NCBI GenBank assembly: GCA_013399115.1
Contig: VXAA01001233.1
Coordinates: forward strand, 1,393,977 to 1,457,976
Source of the DNA: Anseranas semipalmata
Taxonomy: Eukaryota; Chordata; Aves; Anseriformes; Anseranatidae
Direction: 5' to 3'
Length of the DNA: 64,000 nt
A program made the position numbers and the translations under genes. Below, one piece after another: positions 1 through 12,575 of the stretch. The notes below the pieces were generated by a model. That model ran no database searches. It saw nothing but the letters and a program-made list of their open reading frames with translations, and had not been told where the DNA came from. Numbering within the stretch: the stretch's first letter is position 1; every line of letters begins with the position of its first letter.

Positions 1-2392
1 TGCACAAAGGGCTTACATTAATGTGCCAGAGTTGCTGTTTATTAACCCTTCATTGCTGGGATGAGTTAATGTACTGACGAGCCACGGTTACAACTTATTT
101 GCTACAGAAAAGGTTCAGCATCATCTCCTGGATTCAGAGACTCGCTAATATTAAGCAAACTGAAATCCAGACTTAACAATAGGGCCAAATTTATTTCCAT
201 TGATATTTGATTTTCAACTGCTTTCATCAGTGGCTTAAGCATGCTCTTGCACCAGATTCCCCATGATCTCAACAGCTGCAGCATCAGGCCAGCTCCGGAG
301 GGCTCCCTGGCAGGCACGCAGCCCCGCAGCACTGCAAGCCTCCCGCTGGCAGCGTTACAGTGGGCACCAAACCCAGGGCGTTGGGAAGTGGGGCTGCTGA
401 ATCCTCGAACTACGCCCCAACCCCTGTGCACTTGCTCAAGCACAGTTAGGATGGACGAAATTGTCAGTGCAGAAGAACCACTTCTGAACAACACGACTAC
501 GACTTAGCAAGCCTTTGTCTTAACTGCACCCAGAAGTACAAATATCTGCAGTCTTCACGACCCCAAAATGGCTATGCCACACAAAAAAAACATAGTCTCT
601 AAAAGTTAACAGCCTGTATAATAGGAAATAAACAGGAGCAGGGCAAAGTTGGCTTGTTCGATCTGAACTGCTTTTGCAGCCGCGGAAGCCCCATGGAAGG
701 ATAAACCACTGATGGTTTTTTATTAGCACAGCAAACAGAAAGCCAGGCTTTCCATGTAACGCTACTGCAGATCTGCAGAGATCATGTTTCAAAGTTGTGG
801 CAACTGCCATCCTCTAAGAAACTGGTTAGCTTGGAAATGGATACGGGTTTTCTCTGAAAGGCAGGGCAATCCAAACAAACAAGCTGAGCACAGTGCATCC
901 AGACGAAGCTCCCCTGGACCCACTGCTTGCCTACTAGCTGCAAACCACCCAGCCGCACTGAAGTTTTTGACTGCCACTCCTAATTTCTTGTTCTTTGGGC
1001 CAAAGGACTGCAGTGCTACCAAGCTCAGCAGGTGATGGGAGCAAACATCTGCCAAAGTAAGCCCAAGGGTGCGCACATTTTGCTGAGTTCGAATGAGCAC
1101 TTATTACAGGGCTAAATTTGACTAGTGGGTTAATTAACATTAGTCTGCTCTGATAGCATCCAGACACACTTGAACTATTTTGCACAACCTATTTGCAAAT
1201 AAAGGAAAATACAATTCTCCATGAAGGCTTCAAAGCAAACAGGACGCTGGGAAAATGAAACAAAAGACTGTCCTGCGGCCTTCTCGCTAGTTTTGTACCT
1301 AGTATTTACAAACTGCTCTTCCAATTTCTCTCTACTCATCTGTAATTAGTTCCCAAACCACTCCTTATGGTCAAGCCAAATTATTCTTCTGTTTAATTTT
1401 TCAAATTTCCTTAAGTTCACTCACAGGTCCCTTCCTCACCATGCCAGGAGCTGCACCACCTGCTTTGCCCCACTCCTCAGCTCTGCCCATCTTGTACAAG
1501 ACTCCACCAAAACAAAGCAAAGCCATGATGCTGCCAGAGGGGCTTCTGAACGAGTGATGGAGACCAACCATGCACAGCTGTAGGTTTGGTCTCTTGAGGG
1601 GTGGCTGTGGTTTTCAGAGGGGAGCTCCTGTCTGAGTGATACAGAGCATTGATTGCACAAGGTCTAAATGCTCTGCAAAATCCAGCATAAGTTGATTTTG
1701 GATGCTGTTTCAGGTTTGTGCATGCCTTTAGTCCTCCTGAAATGCAGCACTGCTAAGTTGTGTATTTTCCTACCCAGATTCCCAAATTAATTGACTTTGA
1801 CAGTGGGTTTGAGTGCTGCTGTTAGTCACGCTGTTTACAGAGTGCCAGGGATAACAGATTATAGGATTACAATAATCTTTCAAAAATTTAGCAATTAAAG
1901 ACTCAGAAGGGGTGGTACGTAAGTAAGAGAAGGGATTTTCAGGTAGGTTACCTGAGTTGATAACAACATCATATCTGGTGGTCTCATCCAGCTCCCAGCA
2001 GCCAAACACCCCGGCCACGACCAGCAGACGTGGTAACCCTGCCGGCAGCTCCCAGAGTGAAAGGACCGCGTTTCTCTCTCTGCCAGTGAGTGATCTCTCA
2101 GTGCCAGGACTCCTCCAGCATGTTACAGCCAGGAGCTTCAGGTCCCTCCTAAGCACGTGCATGGAGCAAATCTCACTATTCTCATAGGAATCCATGTTGC
2201 AAATGTCCTCAAGTCATGCCAAGGACAGGATAAAAATCAACATGAGCTCCAGTAGGAGGTATATTCTCAAAAAGACGAATCACGCCTGAATAGACCAGGA
2301 GAACTGGACTCGACACAGAGGCAAATCTTGGGTGAAGAGATCAAATTACTTCTGCCATGTTGAGGGCCACGGAGATGGTAGCCCTGAGATGG
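1..2392. other. Noncoding stretch, nothing recognised
   Basis: No gene, RNA or repeat could be supported here. Short open frames occur on both strands, the longest being 141 codons on the minus strand at 1770-2195. None shows a domain or family motif, and they overlap each other on opposite strands, as chance frames do. The sequence reads as unique intergenic or intronic DNA. Confidence 0.6.
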
Positions 2393-2480
2393 TGCTGAGG
2401 AACACCCCATGGCAGGGGGCTGGAACTGGATGATCTCTAAAGTCCCTTCCAACCCAAACCATTCTTTGATTCTGTGATCC
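2393..2480 (+). mobile_element. CR1 LINE, 3'-terminal fragment
   Basis: This is the 3' end of a chicken-repeat-1 (CR1) non-LTR retrotransposon. The block reads CCATGGCAGGGGGCTGGAAC, then a GATGATCTCTAAAGTCCC stretch, then TTCCAACCCAAACCATTC, and it closes with ATTCTTTGATTCTGTGATCC. That is the usual CR1 3' UTR and short tandem tail. Only the last 90 bases or so are recognisable. Such 5' truncation is typical of the family, which primes at its 3' end and often fails to finish reverse transcription. The preceding 100-200 bases may belong to the same copy, but I could not align them. No coding capacity remains. Confidence 0.9.
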
Positions 2481-2706
2481 TATCCTTCAGTGCAAACATA
2501 CACAAACCATAAATATCAATCATGTGAAAGTGTCTTTTTCACCACATTTCTCAGCAAATTGTGTCTTGTTTGAAATGCCTGGGCTTGGTATGCCGAAGGC
2601 GGGAACTCTCAGAAGATGTGGTTCTCTCCAAACCACAGAGCAAATCAGGCCCTGTGATTTTGGTTTCCTTGCATTACTGGCTTAAAGCTTTGAAACCATT
2701 TAATGC

Positions 2707-2754
2707 ATACACACACACACATATATGCACACAAACACATGCATACACACACAA
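2707..2754. repeat. Imperfect CA/TA microsatellite
   Basis: A (CA)n run is interrupted by a short ATATAT core, a GCACACAAACACATG segment and a second CA run. The interruptions suggest an old array with limited length variability. No function is implied. Confidence 0.9.
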
Positions 2755-4723
2755 CTAAGCAGATACAGATTTTGGATTCAGACACAAAATCCTGCCCGCG
2801 CAGTGTCACATCACAGACAGCACGAACATCTCACCTGCGACGAATTGCGCAGCAGAAATCACAGCACAATGTTCACTGAGAAGCATTTCTTGTGGCGATC
2901 GACATAACCTTGTTCTGCCTCGGCTTTCTGTTTTAGCAAACCGAACCGCTCGCTGACGTACCAGGCAGCGGCACGCACAGCTCGAGACCCAGGCTTTACA
3001 CGCAGCCGGGGGAAGGCACGCACCCAAATGTCCCCGATGCTACGTGGGGTGAGGTGGTAACTCCCAGCGTTCACCAGGGCTTCAGGAGCTGCGGTGGGCA
3101 GACACGGAGGGCAGATGAGATGCTGCTTCTCCAGGCTAAAACTGGTTGAAAACAAGGCGTTACTGACACAGGTCATGCCACTAACCTTCATCCACTTCTA
3201 CATGAGCCCTTCAGTAGCTGTGAGTTTTGGCAACCTGCAGTGCCATACCCAAAGAAATGAATGCAATTTTTTTTTCCACTGATGAGCAGAACTTCTGTTA
3301 AGCACTTTCCAGGGTGGAAGTAACAACTCACAATACTTGTGCATTCGCGTGCAGCTTTACACTAATGAATTCAGGAGACTAATCTAGAAATAAGTGATGA
3401 GAGGTGAGAGAGCTCTTCTCTGCGCAAACCCGATGAAGAACAAGGAAGAGCAAAACTAGTCTTCTGTGCCACTGGGAAGTCACACGTCCCGGCTTTGCCT
3501 TACAAGAACAAACTTCTTCAAACACGCTAGTGGGTTTAAACATGTAACGAACTCCCTGAAATGGAATCAGAGACGAGGCTGACATCCTTATATCCTGCAC
3601 CCTTTATACTGGCCCCAAGATGGACTCTTACTTCCCGGAGGTGAGAGGAGATGGAGGTGGTGAGCAGGACGGGGCACATGTGGATTTTCCAGCTGTCCAG
3701 CTGCCTCTTGCAAGAGGTCTCCCTTTATATCTAGAGACTTTTACGTGTAGGGGGAGAGAAGAAAAGCTGCATAATCACTGCACTCATACACCGTGCAGCA
3801 CAAACCATGGCACCCTAAAAAGACTGCTCTTTTTCAGGTCCAAAAAGCCTATTTATTTTTCTGGTAAACCTTCACACGTGAGTGCAGCTGACCTTCTGTG
3901 GGCAGGGACACCCCGCACCTCGCTCAGAGCCAGCCCTGCACGTATCGCCCTGAGCTCTTCCGCTGGAGGTTCCCATCCACATGTTGCTTCCCAGTTCCCA
4001 CTGTGGTCGAGGGATTTGTGACTAACAAGGATAAATAAAGGACTGCCCAAAGCTTCCAGGATTTGGCTTGCATAGTGCCATTATGCTTGACATTGTGCCA
4101 GGCAAGGAGAACTTGATCTCTGCTCCAAGTGGATAAACACTGCACTGCAGACGTGGGATTCTTGGAGATCTCGGCATGTATTTACGTAAAGCAGTGCAGG
4201 TGGGTTTACTTTTTAAATAAATAAACACAAAAATACTTCATAATACTTGGAAGCCAGCAGAGAACAGTGTGTGGATTAGCTTCTTACGTGCTGGGTTGAG
4301 AGGAAAGTCCCAGCAGAAACAAGTGTCACCAACGACCGGAAAAAGCCAGGCTAGAAAGAGGTCACTAAGGGCAGCAGGAGATTCCCCAGCACTGAGCAGT
4401 TAAATGCAGAGCAAAACCAACGTGCAGTACCAGGACAGAAAACAATTCCCATGTATGCAAAGGGACGCATTCAATTTGAGTAGGAACTTTTCCTTAACAA
4501 CTAAATCTTAACAGCTAATTAGTATCTGTACGTGCCCCGTCCCTACTGCAGCCTCATCGAGAGGACTGTCTCATGACCCTGGGTCAAGCAAAGAAATCGA
4601 GGACCGTGCTGAAATTTTAACTTACAATTCCCACTTGACGATGCTACTAACTTTCTTCTAGGGACTGAAAGAGACAAAAAGACAAAACACAGAGGAAACC
4701 AGTGTGGCTTTTAAAGAGGCACT
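2755..4723. other. Noncoding stretch, nothing recognised
   Basis: No gene or repeat is recognisable. Open frames up to 133 codons (3620-4021, plus strand) lack any family motif and are low-complexity or mixed in composition. They are treated as chance. Confidence 0.55.
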
Positions 4724-4850
4724 TGGTCTCACTTCTGCTTCCATTGAAGTCAACAGTAAAGCTGCTATTGAATTAGTTGAATTAGGGCTGAGCACTTTGA
4801 AAGCTGCCCAAGTGGATGAAAAGTGCCTTACAAAGCTATTAGTTCACAAG
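4724..4850 (+). repeat. Ancient amniote dispersed repeat (TTCCATTGAAGTCAA type)
   Basis: The block contains CTGCTTCCATTGAAGTCAAC, a spacer around AGTAAAGCTGCTATTGAATT, and then GGGCTGAGCAC. This follows the order of a repeat common in turtles, crocodilians and birds, in which CCCATTGAAGTCAATGG and its inverted counterpart CCATTGACTTCAATGGG flank a short spacer. The second arm is badly decayed. Downstream, AGCACTTTGAAAGC and GTGGATGAAAAGTGCC resemble the 3' tail shared by several ancient SINE and LINE families. The identification rests on recalled family patterns, and I do not know the formal family name. Confidence 0.6.
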
Positions 4851-7800
4851 TCCTCTACAAGTTACAAGCAAGGAAAATAAAGAAAGTGAAGTAAAAGCAA
4901 AGAAAGAGGTAGAAATGTTTAAAAGCCCTTCTAAACCATCACACACTGACTGCCTACATTAGATAAGCAGCTAAAATGTTCTAGCAGTCCCTTTCGACTG
5001 CACAGAATCTACTGAAGGCCACTTCATCTTGGTCTAGGTTTTAATTAAATTTAATGTTTATTTGCACATACTAGGTATATCATAATTCATGAGACAAAAC
5101 AAAACCTGCCTTGAAGCCACCAGAGTCACCTTACTGAAGTCTATGGAACCTAAATAGCTGGCACGGCCACAGACTTCAGACGTACGATAAGCCCAGGACC
5201 AATCGAACCAGAACAGTTATCTGGCCCTGTGGCCAGCACCCGCTCCGGCCAGCTTTGTGAAATCGGTGCCACGGAGCCTGCCGGTGGCACCCTGATACAC
5301 TGCAGGACCCTACGGATCATGTGCTCCTACAAGCCTCCGACATGCTGAACGTTTTACCTAACTCAAATACTGGAAAGAAGAATTACATAACTCAGAAATT
5401 TGCTTTGGCAGAGGGAGAGGACACTGTGGCACCATTTGTGTGTACTCAGCAATTTTAGAATCCAAGGATTTCTCCGCGTTGCATACTTGGAGATCTAATA
5501 AGAGCGCTCCGCGCAGTTTCTGGCTGGCTAGAAAGCAGACAAATAAGAAAAATGAAGACTTTTGTTTTTACTAGGCTGTCAGTTAACATTTAGCAGTATG
5601 GCTCAAGTTCCCTTTTAAAGGGTGCTGTGCTCCATCCTGGCTATTATGTGAAAAATGACACAAGGTGCTGGTTTTTGAGCCGTAAGCCAACCCCTAATGA
5701 CCTTTTATACACAAACATTTGTATTCTTCAAAGGTGAATGTGGAAGGACAGGAATGAAGGAAACCTCCCTCTAGACAACTAAACTAGATTTCCAGCAGCG
5801 AGAGTATACACAGCACTACTAGAGCTCCACACTACTTGATTAGCAGCCCAAAAATATTTATCCACTTAAATATTGCTTTCATTACCTCAGTTTTAGGGAA
5901 CCGCGATTCAAAGCGCTATTCTTCCCAAACACTGATGGCTAAGACTGGCTTTAAGGTGTGCAGTGGCTGGACCATAAGGATATCCATATTTACACCCCGG
6001 CTAAGGTAAGCACCAGGTTCGATCCAAAAGGGAAAAGAAACAGTGCTTTACTTCCCCGCTGAATGATGCCTTCCACGCAGCTCTGACAGGAGAAATAAAT
6101 GGCATTGCTGCAGACAGAGAAGTGAAAATACGACATTCTTTGCTGTCCAGAGAAGAGAAAAGAAGGATGGGTTTAAGGAAGTAATTTCAAACATAGGGAG
6201 CTGTTGTACAAGAGCAACTATGAAGACTATTTCCTCGCACTCATCTTCACCCTAAAATAATAAGGTACTTAAGTAAAACCAGACACTGGAGCAAAGGTTT
6301 TATAGTCTCCTCTCCATGTACGACTGGAGCAGAGGCAGCTGGTGGGACAGAGAGGGAAGATCTGTAATGAAGCACGCGTTAAATTGCACAGTGCAGTTTC
6401 TGAAAAACCCTAGACACAGTGGGGTTTTCTTGTAAAAAAGGTCAGGAGAAAAAAGAGAAAGATAATCAGTGAAAAATAATCTTCAACATAAACAGATCAG
6501 CCTGTGGAGACAGGACCGGCACACCGTTTGGTGGGATCCGGCAGCGATGCAGCTTGAGGAGGATCATTTCTTCAACAGCCTGCGTCCCCTGCACCTCGAT
6601 TCTCTCTGTCCTAATCATTGAGTCTCCGGCTTAGAAAACGTCATAAAACTGCAAATACCATCAAAAAGAAAGGATTAAATAAAAATCATACCCAGGAGAA
6701 AACGGAGACGAGATCCATAGCAAAAAGGGTGTTCCCTGTGAGCAGCCGCCCAGCTCCACTCGATTATAGCCACTGGGAGGTCACGCTCTTAAGGAGCTGT
6801 GAGTCTGGTTTCTACGTCTGCGCAGGCAGTTCTTACACAAAGAAAACATTACACCTGTGGGCACCACATTTAGGTTAAGCAGTCAAAAAGACGTCAAGAT
6901 ATAAAACATCCAAGTGAAATGTATGAGGGCAGCTTATATGCATGAGTGGAAAAATGAGCAGACAAAGGATGAGCCCCACTTGCAAACTGGACCACAGTTT
7001 GATGAGTTCACATAAAAATATCTCGTGTGCTTGCATGCTATGCTGCAATATAAGCCTACATCTCAAAACACACTTCTGAAGGACTGATACAGAAGCTGCA
7101 GCTGCTGAAAAATGTCTTAAGATATCCTTCTGGGGTGCAACAGTACTCTGACAATCTGATCATACAGTTACTAACACAAGCTATTCAAATACGTATTTAT
7201 ACCCCGGATAAGACGGCTAGCATCTCTGTCTTGCTTTCCTTTTGCATATTTCTGTACACTCAGAAATGTGGTGAGGGGTACAAAGGGGAAGAAAGTGCAT
7301 AAAAATGATAATTGAACATAAGTCATACAAAGAGAAAGAAAAACAGTAAGAACAAGTCCAAAAGGGTGAGTGATAACTGCAAAATCCAAACAAAGAAGAT
7401 TTAGTTGAAGACCAGAAGAAAAAACACCGTAAGCCAGAGCCCGCATCTTTTGTGCCAACTGCCTGATCTTTAAACTTAATCGGTAATGACTGCTGAAAGC
7501 CTTGCAGAGCCCAAGTCCACTACAGAGATATCTGGTACTCTTATTTCACAGCAAAGATGATTTATAACTTTGCTTTGTAATATTGCACCTTTGGAGCACT
7601 GGGTATTTTGAAACCCTTCATAATGAGCTTATTTTGGGGGGAAATTCTCGTAATGCTAGTTGGCAAAAGTTTAAACTGAAACTCTTTAAAGGTATTCAAC
7701 TTTTAAAAGATTTACTATGAACATAATAGCAAATATGGTTGGTATCAGGAGCCAGTGACGTTTTTCAGTCTAGAGAGAGTAAGTAGTCTGTTGTTTCTTA

Positions 7801-10448
7801 CATCTGGAACAGTAGTAATCTATTCCTTAAGCCTGAGCAATCAAATTACTCTAATTTTCTGTTGTCTTGGCTTGAATAAATATTTTCAAGACAAGTTATG
7901 TTAAAAATATGCACACACTGACTGCACAGTTAAATGTGCATAACATCTGTGCTGCAGTTTAGTGTGGCAAGTTGGAAAGGTATCCCAATGGAAAGGCACT
8001 TAAAAATCACTCAGTTTCCATTTGAATTAATAGCCTACTAAATAATAAGTCTTGCAAAAAAAAATGCAAATGTAAAATATAAAAAAAAATAAAGAAATAG
8101 AAGGAAGATGGGGGGAAAAATTAGAAAGAAGTCAGCAGAGACCGGAATTCCTGTGGCAGCTTGCACAGACACAAGTCTCAGAGGAACCAGTCTCACCACT
8201 GGAGGAAGCGATATGGATTGCAGTTATTCACTCGTTTGTTAGAACAAAAGTGAAAAATGGATTCATTTCACTATTAAGTATGGAAAACTTCTCAAATTCC
8301 AGAAATGTTCAGTGAAATAAACAGAGGCACTCATTATAACCATCTCTTGCAAAAAGTACCTGGGAAATGCTCCCACTTTTAGATGCAAATTCAACAAAAA
8401 ATCTAGTGGGTGATGAAGGAAAAGCAGAGTTTGTGTTTTTGGAAACCTGTGTTAACAAAATCAAACGCATTCTGCACGACTTGCTGTCTGAGGAAAAAGC
8501 CTGCATACCTACAAGCACCGGGTAAAACTGTGTACAATTTTGGATCAAAGTCCCATGTGCTTCCCATTTTTTTCCTATGCATCAGTGACAGGGGCTGACA
8601 AGTGTTTCTTAAACTCTAACAGTATTTCCAGTTTTAAACAGGTCATCTAAAAGAAAAGTTATTTTTCACTCGCAAGACACCATTTACATTCCAGCCCAAC
8701 TGCAGGAAGAAAATGAAGGCAGTTAATGGTTCTCTTTTTTACTAAAGCACTTTTTGCGTTCCATTGCCATTTTTCCTTCAGGTACTGCAATATTAGAACA
8801 GGGAGATTAAGCTCTGGTGAGAAGTTCTTTTTCAAATAATTGTCTTTGGCCATTTTTCATTTTAAGAAATAAACATGTGGTATTGTTTTCCCTTAATGGG
8901 CAATATCTGGTGCGAATGCAAGCTCTGGGTGTAAATGAAGATATGTACATTTCTAGATATTTATTCCCCTGTTCAGTTGCCCAGTTAAAAAAAGTTGCTG
9001 CTCTTCCTCCCCCCTAAAACCTTAAAACTGACTTCAGCTTGCAGCATTTTGAAAGCTAATGCCCTTCTGCTCGCTGAGTCAGAAGTTCGCATTCCCGTCA
9101 TAGTTTCGAGCTCCTTCCTACAAACACCAACACAGTGTTTTTGCGTTCAAGGAAATGAATAACCACAGCCTTCCTTTAAGCAAAGTATCAGACAAACACA
9201 AAATAACACAGCAGCTGGGGTACTCCCCATCCGTGTCCCTGTTTCTGTACGCCGTATGGATTCCTGGTGCCTGAGCGCAGGGCTCGGCTCGGCCGCGCTG
9301 CAGCGGGGCACAGGGAGGAGAGGGGATCTGGAAACCCAAGAGCTGCACAGCTTTCCACCTCCTTTGAGAGGAGAGTTGTGTCTGTTGAGATAGAGCGTAA
9401 TTGATGTTGAAAATGCATGCATACTAATAAATTAGTATCACAGCAAACACGAATTACGGGATTTATGGGAATGCAATATAGTTCGTTCAGTAAACAGATC
9501 TGAAGTACAGCCGATTTGGGAGGATAAGAAACACAGAAGCTTGGTTTGCTTCCAACTCAGGAGATTAATGTCAATATTTAAGAAAGCACCAATTGGCTTG
9601 CATAGAAAAGGGGGGAAAAAATCAGCCATCTGAAACAAAATATTGGGTTGCCTCAGTGCTAGAGGATTACCCAAACATAGCACAGTTTCCCTCCATTGCT
9701 TGCTGTGTTTGCATCTGTCAGATACCACGGAACTGCCCCCTCCAGCACCGTTCTTAGGGAAAGGGGGGGGTCTGCAGTGACGAAGAAGCCGGTTCTTATT
9801 TTTTGGACGAAGGACAGTTCTCCCGTTTCAGCGCCGCTCAGCTCAGCCGCAGAGCATCCCCACGCCCGGGTGCCCGTGGTTCATAGCCCATCCTGACGGC
9901 TACGAGCCAGGGGTTGGTGACCATTTAAAATGCTTCGTGCCACGGAGAAATGCCTCTAGCACCGCTGAGAGCAAGTTCTTCCGGAGGTGTGAGGTTTTCT
10001 TCCATAAGGGCAGCAGCCCCAGCCTGCTTTTCCGTGTCGAGGTGAAGAGGAAGGCCTCCCAGCGCGTGGCGAGGAGCGCGCCTCCCGCTGCCCCTCCAGC
10101 CACCCGCCTGAGGACCCCCCAGCACCAGCCACCACAGCCCCTTTTACGCTCCCTTTCCCCAGAAGAAGGCTCTCTGGGCCACTCAGATCCGTACCATAAA
10201 TTATCCCATGGAAGGAGCAACTCAGAATAGTTTAAACGTGTCCACCCTTGTAATTCCTTAGAAATAGTCCGAAAGGTCAAAGGTTTAAAGCGAGTTCTTT
10301 GAAAGAGTCCCACGTTGCTGAACTTTTAAAGGAACCTTAACAGGAATGTTAATTACTCAGAGTCATGCATGACACACACTTCACATGCCCAGTGCCTGCT
10401 ATAAATTTAACAAAAAAACCTCAAATCCATTTCTTCTGACCGCATTTC
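4851..10448. other. Long noncoding stretch, nothing recognised
   Basis: About 5.6 kb of AT-leaning unique sequence without a supportable gene. It contains only short A-runs (for example near 8049 and 8079) and a C/G-richer patch at about 9820-10150. The chance frames there, up to 137 codons on the minus strand, carry no recognisable domain. A tRNA B-box-like string at 6013-6022 was examined and rejected. Confidence 0.55.
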
Positions 10449-10566
10449 AGGGCCCAGTTCAGCAGAGTCCTTCAGCACACACTTTGCTTTAATAAGACTT
10501 GAGCACGTGCTTAAATACGCTCCTGTCTGAGGGGTTCATGGTCCCTGCCCTAAAGGGACCAGAACC
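10449..10566 (+). repeat. Ancient amniote dispersed repeat (TTCAGCA...GCACGTGCTTAA type)
   Basis: The segment reads GGGCCCAGTTCAGCAGAGTC, then CAGCACACACTTTGCTTTAA, then GAGCACGTGCTTAAATAC. It matches the order of a repeat I know from sauropsid introns: GGCCCTGATTCAGCAAAG, then CTTAAGCACATGCTTAA, then GCACGTGCTTAAGTCC. The following GGTCCCTGCCCTAAAGGGAC resembles the TCCCTGCCCCAAAGAG tail often found nearby. The copy is old and diverged. The formal family name is not known to me. Confidence 0.65.
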
Positions 10567-12329
10567 AGGAAGAACCGTACCCAAACGCCCAGGACACTTG
10601 CAAAAATCAAAGGGAACGGCGACGTCAGGGGCAAGGCTCCGTCACAGCCAAGTCCCTGCGTGCTGCGGGCCGGGGCCGGCCGTCACCACCCGCTCGCTGT
10701 GGACACCCGGCCTGCATCCACGCGGCCCAAAGAAGCAGGCAGCCGGCTGACGAGTGGCTACAAAAACCTTGCCATCAGTAGCCCTGGGCTTTGGCCTCCC
10801 TCCCCAGCCGCCCCAGCTCCCCCAGGTACCACCAGCCGGTAAATTCTCTCCGCTTCTCCATGATACCCAGTCCCCATCTATCCGTGTTCTTCCCTTCAGA
10901 TACCAAAATTGTAGCCCACACCACTCCCGTTCTCTCCCTTCTGGCTTACTGCTGACACTTACACTGCCAGCCCCCAGCCTCATATACCCTAAGGCTTCTA
11001 TTCTTAGACACAAAGCAGCAAGAATGAAGTACAATACGTTTTACGGGTTTTCTCAAGATAGGTTTCTAAAGAACTTGCCTGTCTACGCCAAGAAAATCAC
11101 TTGGACGAACAGTAAATGCCACTATAAATACCACGAATTAAATGGTAACTGAGGAGGAAGATGCACTGATTACTTATCTCCATTTATGTCACTAGGCCTG
11201 TAATTTTCTGTTACTTTGCCCTTTCATATCCCTTCATCGTGATGTTCAAATTCACAGGCTTATCAATTTCTGATATGTTTTCACCAGTTATATTTCTGCT
11301 ACACCAGCGAACAGTAAACTACTCTGAATTGCACCAGTCTCAACTTTATAATTAGAAATATTTTAATCTCTCCCATGGAAAGAAAGATAACTTATCTTTC
11401 TTAAAAATAAACAAATCCAAATGGAAAGAATTCATTCATAATTAAATCATTCTCTCCAGAAAACCTACAAGCAAGATTGACGATTTACGGAAGAGATAAA
11501 AGGATTAGAAATATAATTTTAAAACTGTCTTAAGGGTAAAAGTTTACACCCACATCAGCTAAATGATATCCATATCAGTTACACAGAACGAGCTTAGATC
11601 AGTCCCAATTTCAAGAAAAATGTAGCAAAATAAAACCATAAAGATAAAATTAATCGGCATCATCTTTCAAAACTAATATGTTCCAACGTGCAGAAGGCTT
11701 TAAGAGAGAACATGTAAGACAGAAATATTTAAAGAAGTCTGGAAGGTTTTAAAATGCAGTTTAAATATTGTACAAATAGTTTCATGTAGTACTTTTAAAA
11801 GCTTTCCACACTTTGGTTGTATCGTAACAGTGTATTAAAAGAAACTATTTCAGAGTGAAAAGATGAAGGCAATCTGAAAGCAGCTGTGAATTAAAGAAAC
11901 ATGGGGTAAAAGCAGGAACCCACAGGATTCACACGCTGGGGTGCAGGAGCCAGTTTGTATAAAGAGCCGACTTAGGCGCTCCTCAAAAATTTGAAACATG
12001 CCCAAGCCGTACCCAACAGTGAAGAAATTTGGTTAAGCGCTCTTTTCTTTTTTCCCATATCTATCAGCACCACTTGATTTCAAGCAATAATCTCTTGGAT
12101 GGAAACTCAAACCTCAGAAAACGTCAAAGACCTCTGTTCTCATGGTGTTCCAGCCTTGCTGCAAATAGGAATCGCCCTCCTCCAGCAGACGAAAGGGAGC
12201 CTAATCCTGAAAGGTTCACAGTCCAAATTCCAGCCCCAGAACATTTGATATGCTTGGATGGGCTTCCCATAAACAGCTGCATGTTGGGTGCTTGCATGAA
12301 CCGAGCCCCTGGCGGTTTGGAAGCCCGCC
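10567..12329. other. Noncoding stretch, nothing recognised
   Basis: The first 300 bases are C-rich and hold overlapping chance frames on both strands (10499-10750, 10642-11034 and 10754-11152). The rest is AT-rich with no repeat or gene signature. Confidence 0.55.
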
Positions 12330-12575
12330 CCACCAGGTTACCGATGCTCGCCGGCGTTTCGGCAGAGCGAGGCCAGCCAGCTGCTCACAGCGGGGTCGCT
12401 ATCTCCGAAACAGCCGACGGCCGTTCCCAGCATGATGCGAGCGTGCACCCCCAGAGCATCACTGGAGGAGGGCGCGCAGCATCCCGCAGCACAGTGCCGC
12501 GGCCGGCCTTACCGCGCCCGCTCTTCCCGTGCGTGCTGCCCAGGACAAAGCCGAGGACGACTGCTCCTGGCTCCG
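12330..12575. promoter_or_regulatory. CpG-rich cluster, possible small CpG island
   Basis: By hand count there are roughly thirty CpG dinucleotides in under 250 bases, far above the surrounding DNA. GC content is high, with blocks such as GCCGCGGCCGG and ACCGCGCCCGC. Chance frames are open on both strands here (184 codons plus at 12029-12583, 137 codons minus at 12385-12798), as expected from few stop codons in GC-rich DNA. No TATA box or credible first exon was seen, so promoter activity is only a possibility. Confidence 0.3.

Noticed and set aside
5975..6030. tRNA gene suggested by a B-box-like GGTTCGATCC
   Set aside because: No matching A box at the right distance, no acceptor-stem pairing and no anticodon arm could be drawn. 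The ten-base match alone is weak.
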